A stretch of DNA of 64,000 nt from Saturnia japonica (lineage: Eukaryota; Arthropoda; Insecta; Lepidoptera; Saturniidae): contig CM065325.1 of assembly GCA_033032175.1 (NCBI GenBank), positions 2,136,930 through 2,200,929 of the forward strand, in the 5' to 3' direction. A program made the position numbers and the translations under genes. The notes under the pieces were generated by a model. That model made no database searches and was not told the DNA's origin. It saw only the letters and a program-made list of their open reading frames with translations. This document shows positions 11,150 to 21,680 of this stretch, piece after piece (positions within the stretch are counted from its first letter, which is position 1; each line of letters starts with the position of its first letter).

Positions 11150-11860
11150 TCTAAGGCTGAAATCTCAAGCGTACTCAGCTTAGCTCAGACTTAACTCAGC
11201 CTTAAGTTCCGAAATTCAAAATTTATAGTCGCAAGCTTAGCATTAGCTCAGCTTTGCCTGAGTAAAATTCAAGTCATCGAATTCGACGACTAACGGAAAA
11301 CTGGGGTATTATACAATTAAAATAATAGTATAGCATAATAGTGATTTAACAGTGATTTTATACACTTTTTAAATTATCTGTATTGCTTGATTTTTATTAG
11401 CTAATACATAGAAATGACTGTTTTTATTACGTACACGTTTTGTTATTCCTGTTGTTTGCAGTTGTTTCTCGTTATTGGTTCGAAACTTTAATCTTTTTAT
11501 TTTATGTACGAATAATCTGTCATTTTTAGTTTAAAGCAAGTTGAACATTATATGTAATTACATAATTTAAATTCTATTTTAAATAGCATTTTAATTTTCT
11601 ATACATTATTCGTGATTAATTTATTTGTTTGAGTTGGAAAAATTTTACATTGCAGATGCGGTATCGAAACGTTAATTGACAGTTACCAGATACTTCCTTA
11701 GCTAGGGCTAAGTTTAAGCTTAGCTTAACTCGACTATAAATTTAAAAGCTAAGATTGCTCTGAGTAAATTCTTAGTGAAGTTTGAGCTAAGCTAAGGTTG
11801 AGCTAAGAACGAGTACGCTCTACAGATTTCAGTCTAAGACTTAGTCAAATTAGGCCCTAA
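11150..11860. mobile_element. DNA transposon remnant with long inverted ends
   Basis: About 130-170 bases at each end are imperfect reverse complements: left GCTGAAATCT, GCGTACTC, GCTTAGCTCA and AAATTTATAGTCG; right the same blocks inverted. Both arms are built from many GCTTAGCTC-like words. The 400-base AT-rich middle has no transposase frame. Non-autonomous; no clear target duplication, so superfamily unknown. Confidence 0.55.
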
Positions 11861-12187
11861 AAAGGCACTTATAATTGTCAAAACACTACCACATCTTATT
11901 ATCATTTTTTTTCAATTGGATTACAGTATTTAATTATATACAGTTATTATTATTTTCAGTAGATATACAGGGAGGAAATCAAATCCAGACATCACTATCA
12001 TTCACGTAATCAGCCACCCTATAATACCCCTTCGACAGTAGTAGTTAACTTAGTGACTAAGTTATACTTTTTTGATGACTAACAGCTGTATAGATAATTT
12101 ATATAATATTAAAAACATCTTAATCTTTATACGGTGTCCATGACATTAAATCTCTGGTTTTGTCACATATTAAAGAAGCGGTGCGAG

Positions 12188-12200
12188 AAGGTACTTATAT
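12188..12200. repeat. Target-site duplication, left (truncated LINE)
   Basis: AAGGTACTTATAT occurs here and again at 13,108-13,120, directly bracketing the truncated LINE. The first As are ambiguous with the poly(A) tail. Confidence 0.85.
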
Positions 12201-13035
12201 GCATATGCCAAACACCTTTCTCGCTCGTATTTCGACACCGCGTCGAACCACGCGAACCCCTTAATAAAAGCGGCAGCTTCTTATGTTCCCGACCCCAACG
12301 CCTGCCGGAGAAAACGCCGGCCGCGTAATATATTCACTGACCCGCCCGACCAAACCGAAAAAGCTAACGCGTTCTACGCCGACACCGTCTCTCCAAACAG
12401 AGCGTGCCACCGCCCACGCCCGCGTAACCACCGTTCTCTCCGCAGAGGACGGGCGGTCAACTTCGCTCCCGCACACCCGTCACGTCCACCCTCTCTAGCG
12501 GCAACCCAAGCCTAGGTCCGTTCCTCGGTGTGAAGCCCTTGGGTCAGGCAGCCGCCCGCGCGATACAAAGTGACACTATACGTGCAACACTTAGTTACCC
12601 ACACACAACATTACACACGTATGAACACACACACGTGCACACCACACAGGTACATAGGTTCTGTAAGGGACCTTTTTTTTTCTTTTTTTGCGCTAGTTAG
12701 ACTATTGCGCTAGTTAGTGTAGAAAAACCATTCCGATTATTAAATACACATACGCATGGTCCACTCCTTCCTCCCAGGAGGAGGGGAACGTGCATATGAG
12801 TATATATTAGTTAGCTCGAATTCTCCTAAGATTAGGGAATTAGTTAGATCGCGACTTTTTCGCATTCGCGACGACCGCCCGAGCCGAGGTTCGGCCACTC
12901 TGGCACCCTCGTGCGGGTCGTCACAAACTTTCGCGGCTGAGTGCCCTAAGCGCTCGCCCCCAAGTCCGGTGAAGCTGTAAAAGCCGCAGCGGCTCTGTTT
13001 GACGATAGGGCCCCTAAGGCTAACAGTGTAGTCAG

Positions 13036-13107
<72 letters not shown>
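12201..13107 (+). mobile_element. 5'-truncated Jockey-type LINE copy
   Basis: Starts in the last 105 codons of ORF2 and runs through the 3' UTR to a run of about 70 A. It aligns to 19,978-20,816 of the full-length copy with a constant offset of 7,777 and I found no difference by eye over about 840 bases. Perfect 13-bp target duplications flank it. Truncation at the 5' end, poly(A) and duplications are the marks of target-primed reverse transcription. It cannot encode a working protein. Confidence 0.93.
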
Positions 13108-13111
<4 letters not shown>

Positions 13112-13120
13112 TACTTATAT
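13108..13120. repeat. Target-site duplication, right (truncated LINE)
   Basis: Second copy of AAGGTACTTATAT, directly after the poly(A) tail. Confidence 0.85.
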
Positions 13121-13679
13121 ATAGCACAAGGTATTTTAAAGACTTGCTAGTAGTAGTATCGAACTTAGTTTTAGAGAAAATTTAGTATTGCAATAATTGA
13201 GAGATTCGCATAATTTAATTTCTGATTGTGATATAAAATGAATTTTTTGATTTTGATCATGCACATTTATTACGAATTATCAATGTGATATACATGTAGG
13301 AATCAAAAGCGCTTCCTTATGTTCAAAATTCCTAAAGACTAAAATATTTATAACAGATATTTATACTCATACCTTTACTATTATTATAAATAGGTAAAGT
13401 TTATGAATAGGTATGTAGATGGAAAATGTGGAAATATCAGCAAGTACCAGTCAAACTGTAAAACATATTTCACTGATGGAAATATGTATTGTCCCTGAGT
13501 GATATAGACTATTTTTTAATAGCTGTTTCAAATTATATTAATTTAACATATTTATCACGATTAGTCCTTTACTCTGTTGAGAATTTGATGTTAAGTATAT
13601 AGACGTCGGAATAATTATGAGTAGTACAAGTGAAGGAAATGAAAATACAATCAGATTTAATCGACAAAAGTAATTTAAT
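13121..13679. other. AT-rich spacer, nothing recognised
   Basis: No open frame or repeat match found. Confidence 0.45.
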
Positions 13680-14095
13680 CTATAGGTACGTGTACCACAT
13701 CACTACGGGACGACGTCCGAGCCGCCTCTAATTTGAATTCACGGAGACTCCGCGACGCGTCCGCCGCGCCGGCCGCGCCCGACTTAATGAATCGCGAGGG
13801 AGGGTGGGTCGCTCGCCCTCGGGTGGTAACCGGGGGGGCGATCGGATGGCCACCGCATCCTCCGCGCGGATAAGTGACGCCCGTGTTGCTCCGTGTACAT
13901 AGGTACAACTGTACAAGCCTTATGTACTACTTGTACATAGCGACCGGCCTGTACCTACGTAACGTTCGCCGAATTTATGTCCCGCACATGTCTAGAGACC
14001 GCGGGTGTACCTTTAGAGGGATTTTGCGTGTTTACGCACAAACGGGGAGTCCGCTGAAGATATTCGAGGCGGAATTTCTCTCGGACTCTTATTGA
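13680..14095. other. CpG-rich island with TAATT core
   Basis: GC-rich block with frames open on both strands (13,675-13,908 minus; 13,874-14,095 plus), hence no coding call. Contains CTCTAATTTGAA at about 13,726, a homeodomain-type core that recurs in similar form in islands at 40,297 and 50,722. Several 'gtacctacgtaac'/'ttgtacatag' palindromic words lie at 13,898-13,975. Confidence 0.3.
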
Positions 14096-14652
14096 TGAGT
14101 CGGTAAGTTAATCCTCAACACGTAGCCGTAGGACACGCTTCACTGTAAATACCACTGATACCTTAATTTAAGTTATACATTTTTTCAATCTTTTTTTAAT
14201 AGCACACAGTATTACAATCGAAAAACAGTGGCCACTGTCGAAAGATCAACAATCTATTGCCATTTGTCGATATTATACCGGCCTACTAAACTGAACAAGC
14301 CCCGTCTAGTCTAGACGCGCATAAAAGCGAATTATAATAACTCTATTTTTTTTCGTCATATGAATGGTGATAGCGATATAGTCGAATAGTACAACCCTAC
14401 CCGCTATTACCTTTTCTTTGTTCCTTACTCAGCACAATGCGGCACGTGCAGAGGAGGTTAACTTGGATGTCTCAGTTCTGAAGATGTTGTTTGATACCGC
14501 TTACACTTAACTTGTTTTATTCCATTAGTGGCTTTAACATTTATCTTACATATAAAAGATTGTCATAATCTAATATAATTAGGGTAGGCAGGAAACTTAG
14601 ACTGTTTAACAAGACCTGACCGACACTTCATGATATAAACTTATATTTTTCT
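14096..14652. other. Spacer before the full-length LINE
   Basis: AT-rich, no gene recognised. Its end belongs to the older repeat whose CTAGCTGTGCC end was the LINE target. Confidence 0.4.
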
Positions 14653-14665
14653 TCTAGCTGTGCCG
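14653..14665. repeat. Target-site duplication, left (full-length LINE)
   Basis: TCTAGCTGTGCCG occurs here and at 20,863-20,875, after the poly(A). It fixes the element's first base at 14,666. Confidence 0.93.
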
Positions 14666-14730
14666 AGTTCCGATTTGGTCGCTAACGTGAACGGACGTGT
14701 CCGCTCGCGCTCTCGATCGCTTTCCGAATT

Positions 14731-14951
14731 ATCGCATTCTGCTTAAATTAGTGTACAGTTGTTTGCTCTGATCCACGGACCCGGTCCTAGGCCTGCCGGT
14801 TCAGAGTACACATTGTATAGCTAGTTTTTTAAGCTATTTCATTCGCACTCTGCTTGTACTAGTGTACGACTTGTTTGTTTTGATCAACGGACCCGGTCCT
14901 AGGCCTGCCGGTTCAGAACACACAGTCTTAAGCTAGTTCTTAAGCGATTCA
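14731..14951 (+). promoter_or_regulatory. Two tandem units in the LINE 5' UTR
   Basis: Two units of about 110 bases (about 14,731-14,840 and 14,841-14,951) share ACGGACCCGGTCCTAGGCCT, GCCGGTTCAGA and a TTAAGC..TTC end. The core GGACCCGGTCC is palindromic. Tandem 5' units act as internal promoters in some LINEs; here that role is inferred. Confidence 0.6.
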
Positions 14952-15573
14952 TACCGCGTGTTATAGCGAGGTCGGTGTTATTGTTGTGTAGCGAGTATCT
15001 AGGTACTCGTTGCGCGCATAGCGCCGTCTCGCTCGCACATTTCGTGTAGCACTTCGGTGCACACGAAAAAACCGTACTTTTCAGTACGATAATAAACGCG
15101 CTTTTCAGCGCGAAATCCTGTTTCAAAAGACACGCAAATCCACGGTTTAGTGGTCGTTCGTCGGATACCTAACGGTGCTAACGAAGACGAACGGGGCGTG
15201 ACCCGAGCGCTCTCCGGTTACTTCCTTCTGAGGTAAACGATAACTCGGACGGGCCTGGGAATCTTAGCCTTTGCCTTTTTGCATAGTTAAGCCCCAGGTG
15301 TCTCCTACCCAACCCTTCCTATCCTTACCATCCATCCTTGTGGTTGTTTGGGCGGAGCCACGGTATATACCGGCCTGCGTCCTCTGCCACAAGACTGCTA
15401 GGGACTCCCCTAGGGAAACGATAGGTCCTTTCCTGTGTTTCATTACACCGTGACACACAGGTCTCATTGCTCCGGGCTCGGATAGCCCGTTAAATTCATT
15501 CGGCGTACCCCCCTGCCCTCCAGGCAGGGAGGTGAATAAATTCACTTCCCCCGACCTCCAAACCGCCACCGCG

Positions 15574-17396
15574 ATGGCCGAATTAAAATACGCCGAGTTA
15601 GAAGCGCGTTTCAGGCAGCTGGAAGCCGAACACCAGCGCCTTATTAATTACATGTCGCTGCATATGCCCGCGCAAAGCAGCGACTATGTTAGCAGGGCAC
15701 AGATGGCGGACTCGCTGCGGCCGCCATCGGCCAATCAGAGCGCGGGTGCCGCGCACGCCATCCCCTCCACCTCCGCCGCGATCTCACCCGCCGCCGCGCC
15801 ACCCGGTTTCACGCGACCCGCCTCGGTCCCTGCGACCGAGTACCCCCACCCCACTAACCTCGCAAGCGCGAGCCACGCCCCTAAGTCCCGAACAAAATCG
15901 CAACAGCGATCTTTTACCCCGGTCCCTATGGCCGCCCCGCTAAACCCGTTGCCCCCGCGGCAACCATATCAAATTCAACTACGGTGTCCAACTCTTTTTC
16001 GACCCTTCCAGTCGAAACAGAGATGGACGCACCAGTAAGTCCAACCCCTTCCTCGGAAATGGAACTCTCGCTCCACTTCCAGGAACCAATTATAATCCCG
16101 ACCGAACCTACCGCGGAAAATGACGAATTCACGGTCGTCAAATCCCGCAAACGCGCGCCCCGTGATAGCCCCGTTGTGGAAAACGCGGCTAAAACATCCA
16201 AAACAACGAACGGTTCCGCCGCCCCCGCACCCTCCTCCAATACCGACGAACCGGTCGTCGGTAAAAAGGAAAAAACCCCTCCGATAATTATCCACGACAA
16301 AACTGTCTGGACAAAGCTCACCAATGAGCTCAAAACACTAAAAATAGGCTACACCAAAGCCCGTAATACCGCGACAGGTATCTCCCTGACGATGAGCACG
16401 TCAAAATGCCATCGTAGATTGACCACCCTCCTCCGTAGTAGGAACATTCCCTACTACACTTACGCCCTCGAAGAGGAGCGTGTCCTACGGGTTGTGCTTC
16501 GGCGCATCCCAGTCGAAATCTCACCAGAGGAAGTCTTTGCCTCCATTGAAGCCCAAAAATTCCCCATCCGAGAGGTCCATCGGATGTATAATAAAGAGAA
16601 ACGAGCCCTTCCAATGCTCGTGTTAATCCTAGATAAAACGCCTGAGGGCAAAAAAATATTTAACTTAGAAATTGTATGCGAGCTCTCCGGAATAACCGTA
16701 GAGCCTCCATACAAGAATTCGAAGCCCTCCCAATGCCACAACTGCCAGTTGTACGGACACTCTGCCCGCAACTGCTTCCTTCGTCCGAGGTGCGTTAAGT
16801 GCCTCGAAGACCACCCAACCAGGGAGTGCACGCGTCAGCGTGACTCTAACACCCCCCCGAGCTGCGTACTATGCAGGGAGGAGGGACATGCTGCGAACTA
16901 TCGCGGATGCCCCAAGGCCCCGCACACCATGCACCCCCGCCGCCCTGGGCAGGCTGCCCCTCAGCGGGCACCCCCCGCCTCAGGGCCCCGGGCGCAACCT
17001 CTGCTAAATCCAGAGGTGTTCCCGTCCCTGCCTACCCCCCGCCGCACTCAGGCGACCGTAGGCCCCCCCGCACCTCAGATGCAGCCCAAACCCGTGCGTT
17101 CGACTCAGAACGCATGGGCCCCCAAACCACAGCCCCTTATGGCTATGGACATCCCCGCGCCCCGCGCTCCAGCGCCCCGCGCCCCAGCACCACGCGCTCC
17201 AGCGTCCCGCGTCACCACAATGGATGACCTTATGTTATCGCTCATTCGTGAGCATGAGATACGCGAAGTCCTCGCATACAAGACCCATATGGAGCAGTAC
17301 GGTTTCGTCGAAACCATAGCTGCCTTTCCCCGGCTCGTAGAGACGTTACAGCGTCTCGATCGCGAAGCCGCCAACCTCAGGCCTCTCAATGGCTAA
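15574..17396 (+). pseudogene. LINE ORF1 (gag-like nucleic-acid chaperone), frame break
   Basis: The likely start is ATG 15,574 (good context, accgcgATGG). The first frame encodes an N-terminal helix rich in Ala, Glu and Leu (probable coiled coil), then a Pro/Ser/Ala-rich linker, and ends at 16,038. The second frame is open from 15,885 to the stop at 17,394-17,396 (over 500 codons; the first clear ATG is late). Joined they would give about 607 residues, close to usual Jockey ORF1 size. Within the second frame three zinc knuckles lie at about 16,734-16,900: CHNCQLYGHSARNC, CVKCLEDHPTREC and CVLCREEGHAANYRGC. A PRAPA repeat follows at about 17,155-17,205. The protein would bind LINE RNA in the RNP. 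The break needs one lost base (or a -1 shift) between 15,885 and 16,035. The stop overlaps the ORF2 start. Confidence 0.85.
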
Positions 17397-20292
17397 ACTC
17401 AAGCCGAGAGGTTTAAACATCTCCTTTTTTAATGCGCGGAACTTATATCCGCAGCGTGATCTCGTCGCGACTTATCTTAAAGATCACCAAATAGACATTC
17501 TCTTAGTACAGGAAACGCTCTTAAAGCGTGCTAAACGCAATCCGAGTATCGCAAACTATAACATCGTTAGAAATGACCGCGACGGCCGAGGGGGCGGCAC
17601 TCTCATTTACTACAAGCGCTCGTTGTATTGCATGCCGATAGATCCTCCGATACTTACCAATATGGAAGTATCCGCGTGTAGACTAGGAATGACCGATCAT
17701 CCGTCCATAACGATCGTATCCGTGTACCTCTCACCGACGAAAGTACCTCTCAGGTCTGACCTACAGAAGCTACTCTCGCTCGGCACATCGGTCATTATCG
17801 CAGGTGACCTCAACAGTGGACACACGTCCTTCAACAATTGGAGAGACACCAGCAATGGGGTTATTCTCGAAGGGTTGTCGGACGAGTTAAACTTTGACGT
17901 CATAGCGCCTCCCACTCCCACCCACTTTCAAGATCACTGTACACCGACAGTGCTCGACATAGCCCTCCTGAAAAATATCGCGCTTCAGGTACGACTCATT
18001 CGGGTCATACACGAACTCGACTCCGACCATCGCCCGGTCATCCTACAGCTAGGACAACTAGATGACTCCAGCCCTCCTACAGTCACAATGGTTGACTATG
18101 CAAAATTAAAACACTACCTCGCGGATAGGCAGTCCTCGCCCAGTCTCGTTAGGGTCCCGGACGTGTTAGAGTCAGTTGCGCACGTAGATCTCGCAATCGA
18201 CTCCCTAGTTGACCACCTCCAAGTCGGCATCGGAGAGGCCTCGAGAGAGGTCGAAGCGGCGAACGATCGCCGCTTTGTACTCCCTGCCGACGTGCGAGCG
18301 TTGATGACGGAGAAGAACGCTGCGACTCGTGCGCATGACTCTTATCCGACCGATGCAAACCGCGCACGATTACGCGCACTTCAGAGAGCGGTTAAAGCCC
18401 GTATAACCGAGCTCAAAAGTCACAGATGGGACACCCTAGTCGAAGGGCTAAGGCCGTCACATCTGACTTATTGGAAAGTAGCCCACGCCCTTAAAATAGA
18501 CGCCCAACCTCGCATGCCCCCCCTCGAAAGGGGTCCCGGCACTACACCCGCTTTCGATATCATCGACAAGGCGGAGTGCCTTGCCGCTTGTCTGGAGAGC
18601 CAGTGCTCCCCGAACAGCGTCAAGAACACCGACCGAGTCAGAGACATCGAAGCCCGCGTGGAGGAGCTGAATAAGCTCCCGGTATCAGAATCCCTGTCCC
18701 CAGTCACTTCTGAGGAGATCTCTGCCATTCTCAAAAGCCTTAAGCTTAGAAAGTCACCAGGTCCCGACGGTATCAGGAACGAAGTACTCAAACTTCTTCC
18801 CGATCACCTCATAGCTCTATTGGTCTGCATATTCAATGTAGCCATAGCCAACTGCCATTTTCCAGCCGTCTGGAAAACGGCCATTGTCATAGGTATTCAC
18901 AAGCCCGGCAAGAGCACGTCGCTTCCCGACAGCTACCGCCCTATCAGTCTTCTAAATACCCTTGGAAAAATCTATGAGCGGATCCTTCTGAACCGTCTCA
19001 AATCCGTAATAGAGGAGAAAAACCTCTACCCGCCTGAGCAATTCGGTTTTCGTGCTAGACATTCTTGCACTCATCAAGTGCACCGCCTCACGGAGCACAT
19101 TTTGTTTAACTTTTCCGAGTTATCTATACCCCGTCGCACACTGGCAGTCTTCTTCGACGTAGCCAAGGCCTTCGATAAGGTCTGGCACGAAGGATTAGTC
19201 TACAAGCTGTACTCCCGCGAAGTCCCCGATAGATTAGTTAAAATCATCCGCGATTACCTCAAAGACCGCACCTTTCGCTACAGAGTGGAAGGTGAACTAT
19301 CCACACCCCATCCCATACGCTCAGGCGTCCCCCAAGGTTCCATTCTGGCACCTAGCCTCTTCAATCTGTACGTCAGTGACCTACCAAAACTTGAAGAGAA
19401 AGTTGAAGTAGGCTTATACGCTGACGATACAGTCATATACTCCTCTCAAAGGCAAACGAGAAACCTCAAATGTAGAATCCAAAGAGCCGTGACCACTCTC
19501 GGGAAGTGGTTTAACGACTGGCGAATAGCCATAAACCCCACGAAGAGCGCAGCGGTGCTCTTCGACAAAACCGCCACACAGATACCGCAAAAACTCAAGG
19601 ACAATCCCCTTGAACTCTTCGGTAATCCGATCCCCTGGGAAAAGGCGACCAAATATCTAGGTGTAACCCTAGACAGTAGACTCTCCTTTATACGCCACAT
19701 CAATCTGGTTAGGAAAAGGGCCTCCTGGACCCTCGCCCGACTGCATCCTCTGTTATGTGCTGCAAGCAAAATGTCCACGAGACACAAGCTTACGCTCTAC
19801 AAGATGTGTATCCGTCCGATCATGACATATAGCTGCGTTGCGTTCGCACATATGCCAAGTTATAACTGGGAACGCTTACAAGCTATCCAGAACAAATTTC
19901 TTCACCGCCTTACCGGTGCCCCCTGGTTTGTTCGTATGGAGGATCTCCATAGAGATATGGACCTTCCCTCGATACATGCATATGCCAAACACCTTTCTCG
20001 CTCGTATTTCGACACCGCGTCGAACCACGCGAACCCCTTAATAAAAGCGGCAGCTTCTTATGTTCCCGACCCCAACGCCTGCCGGAGAAAACGCCGGCCG
20101 CGTAATATATTCACTGACCCGCCCGACCAAACCGAAAAAGCTAACGCGTTCTACGCCGACACCGTCTCTCCAAACAGAGCGTGCCACCGCCCACGCCCGC
20201 GTAACCACCGTTCTCTCCGCAGAGGACGGGCGGTCAACTTCGCTCCCGCACACCCGTCACGTCCACCCTCTCTAGCGGCAACCCAAGCCTAG
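17389..20292 (+). CDS. LINE ORF2: AP endonuclease and reverse transcriptase
   Basis: An intact 967-residue frame. Residues 10-220 form an APE-type endonuclease: FFNARNL, QET (E42), GDLNSGH (D140, N142), PTPTHF and DSDHRPV (catalytic D213, H214). Residues about 495-760 form the reverse transcriptase: SYRPISLLNTLGKIYE, FFDVAKAFDKVWH (D590), GVPQGSILAPSLFN and YADD at 677-680. A basic Arg/Pro-rich tail follows; no RNase H or zinc finger is seen at the end. It would nick target DNA and prime cDNA synthesis on it. Its ATG overlaps the ORF1 stop (ATGGCTAA, 17,389-17,396), an arrangement that fits termination-reinitiation. No stop or frameshift interrupts it, so it could be active. Confidence 0.96.
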   Translation: MAKLKPRGLNISFFNARNLYPQRDLVATYLKDHQIDILLVQETLLKRAKRNPSIANYNIVRNDRDGRGGGTLIYYKRSLYCMPIDPPILTNMEVSACRLGMTDHPSITIVSVYLSPTKVPLRSDLQKLLSLGTSVIIAGDLNSGHTSFNNWRDTSNGVILEGLSDELNFDVIAPPTPTHFQDHCTPTVLDIALLKNIALQVRLIRVIHELDSDHRPVILQLGQLDDSSPPTVTMVDYAKLKHYLADRQSSPSLVRVPDVLESVAHVDLAIDSLVDHLQVGIGEASREVEAANDRRFVLPADVRALMTEKNAATRAHDSYPTDANRARLRALQRAVKARITELKSHRWDTLVEGLRPSHLTYWKVAHALKIDAQPRMPPLERGPGTTPAFDIIDKAECLAACLESQCSPNSVKNTDRVRDIEARVEELNKLPVSESLSPVTSEEISAILKSLKLRKSPGPDGIRNEVLKLLPDHLIALLVCIFNVAIANCHFPAVWKTAIVIGIHKPGKSTSLPDSYRPISLLNTLGKIYERILLNRLKSVIEEKNLYPPEQFGFRARHSCTHQVHRLTEHILFNFSELSIPRRTLAVFFDVAKAFDKVWHEGLVYKLYSREVPDRLVKIIRDYLKDRTFRYRVEGELSTPHPIRSGVPQGSILAPSLFNLYVSDLPKLEEKVEVGLYADDTVIYSSQRQTRNLKCRIQRAVTTLGKWFNDWRIAINPTKSAAVLFDKTATQIPQKLKDNPLELFGNPIPWEKATKYLGVTLDSRLSFIRHINLVRKRASWTLARLHPLLCAASKMSTRHKLTLYKMCIRPIMTYSCVAFAHMPSYNWERLQAIQNKFLHRLTGAPWFVRMEDLHRDMDLPSIHAYAKHLSRSYFDTASNHANPLIKAAASYVPDPNACRRKRRPRNIFTDPPDQTEKANAFYADTVSPNRACHRPRPRNHRSLRRGRAVNFAPAHPSRPPSLAATQA

Positions 20293-20812
20293 GTCCGTTC
20301 CTCGGTGTGAAGCCCTTGGGTCAGGCAGCCGCCCGCGCGATACAAAGTGACACTATACGTGCAACACTTAGTTACCCACACACAACATTACACACGTATG
20401 AACACACACACGTGCACACCACACAGGTACATAGGTTCTGTAAGGGACCTTTTTTTTTCTTTTTTTGCGCTAGTTAGACTATTGCGCTAGTTAGTGTAGA
20501 AAAACCATTCCGATTATTAAATACACATACGCATGGTCCACTCCTTCCTCCCAGGAGGAGGGGAACGTGCATATGAGTATATATTAGTTAGCTCGAATTC
20601 TCCTAAGATTAGGGAATTAGTTAGATCGCGACTTTTTCGCATTCGCGACGACCGCCCGAGCCGAGGTTCGGCCACTCTGGCACCCTCGTGCGGGTCGTCA
20701 CAAACTTTCGCGGCTGAGTGCCCTAAGCGCTCGCCCCCAAGTCCGGTGAAGCTGTAAAAGCCGCAGCGGCTCTGTTTGACGATAGGGCCCCTAAGGCTAA
20801 CAGTGTAGTCAG

Positions 20813-20862
<50 letters not shown>
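20293..20862 (+). other. LINE 3' UTR and poly(A) tail
   Basis: About 524 bases of UTR followed by 46 A (20,817-20,862). A T9-C-T7 tract lies near 20,450. Decayed versions of this UTR mark older copies at 6,886, 8,481, 50,010 and 57,814. Confidence 0.9.
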
Positions 20863-20865
<3 letters not shown>

Positions 20866-20875
20866 AGCTGTGCCG
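20863..20875. repeat. Target-site duplication, right (full-length LINE)
   Basis: Second TCTAGCTGTGCCG copy, directly after the poly(A). Confidence 0.93.
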
Positions 20876-21060
20876 TCACGGTCTTACCCGTGTTAATTGT
20901 ATATTTTTTATACTTTGTGTGAAACTATCGAAGTTTTTAAGAGGGATAAATAATTTTTTAAAATTATAATATAGCCTAAGTTATTTGCTGATACTGTAGC
21001 TTTATATTGGTGAAATAATTTTTAAAATTAGTTCAGTTGTTTTTGAGTTTACCACGTCAG
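20876..21060 (-). repeat. Helitron-like repeat that received the LINE
   Basis: The target CTAGCTGTGCC and following 'tagcctaagttatttgctgat'-type sequence also occur at 47,320-47,650. I read it as the reversed 3' part of a Helitron-like element (CTAG end). Decayed. Confidence 0.35.
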
Positions 21061-21399
21061 CCCACGACCTATTGGCTATTTCAAAAACAGATATATCAAC
21101 ATTTCTCTATTTTCCCACATACAGTGGTACCTACTACAAGAGAATTTATCAGGCGTTTTGGTTTCCTCAGTTTTCCTTCACTGTCAGTCAATAGTGTTAC
21201 CAATTTAAAATAGTAAACGTATGCGAATTCCGGATAAATAGTTTGTACATGCCGAAAATCGAATCAATATTCCGCCGGTCTAAACCACTCGAACACTAAG
21301 ATTTGTTCGCTACATTTAGGTATATATACAGTAACCAAACCGACGACTTTGGTGATATTAGTGAAAAATCTAGAAGCTCGAAGCCTTTAAAAACTGCTA

Positions 21400-21680
21400 T
21401 AAAACACTAATGGGAGGTTTAAACTGAAGGTTAATCAAGGAGAAAGCTTTCGTACGAATATCATGCAAATGAGAATCCGTAACAAACAAACGGAGGTGAT
21501 GCCTGCAGTCTCTGGCGATATACGATTTCGTTGTCCGAAATCCAAAGCCCAGTTCTGTTTGCCCGTAAATAAAAACTTGCTAATGGCTATTTATGCAAAT
21601 ATTGGAACGATCGTGATGACCAATCAAAACGCAGTTTATTTATTTGAACGATTAGGAATACGCTTCGAATGATTTTTTGT
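21400..21680 (+). other. Small ORF or conserved block with two octamers
   Basis: A 69-codon frame starts with ATG at 21,463 and ends at 21,672. It has no motif I know. Its DNA holds two ATGCAAAT octamers (21,463 and about 21,592) and a CCAATCAAAA word, so it may be a regulatory block rather than a gene. Confidence 0.25.

Larger units (their letters stand above)
14666..20862 (+). mobile_element. Full-length Jockey-type LINE
   Basis: A 6,197-bp non-LTR retrotransposon bounded by perfect 13-bp duplications. Order: 5' UTR with two tandem units (14,666-15,573), ORF1 with three CCHC knuckles, ORF2 with AP endonuclease and reverse transcriptase, a 524-bp 3' UTR and 46 A. No RNase H domain is visible in ORF2, which together with the zinc-knuckle ORF1 and poly(A) fits the Jockey clade. 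Codon and base composition (GC-rich) differ strongly from the AT-rich flanks, as is normal for a recent insertion. ORF2 is intact; ORF1 needs one frame change. Confidence 0.95.

Noticed and set aside
15264..20253. Frames of 60-135 codons overlapping LINE ORF1, ORF2 and UTRs
   Set aside because: Shadows of the recognised LINE frames, or open only because of GC content. The UTR frames recur in the truncated copy because the copies are identical.
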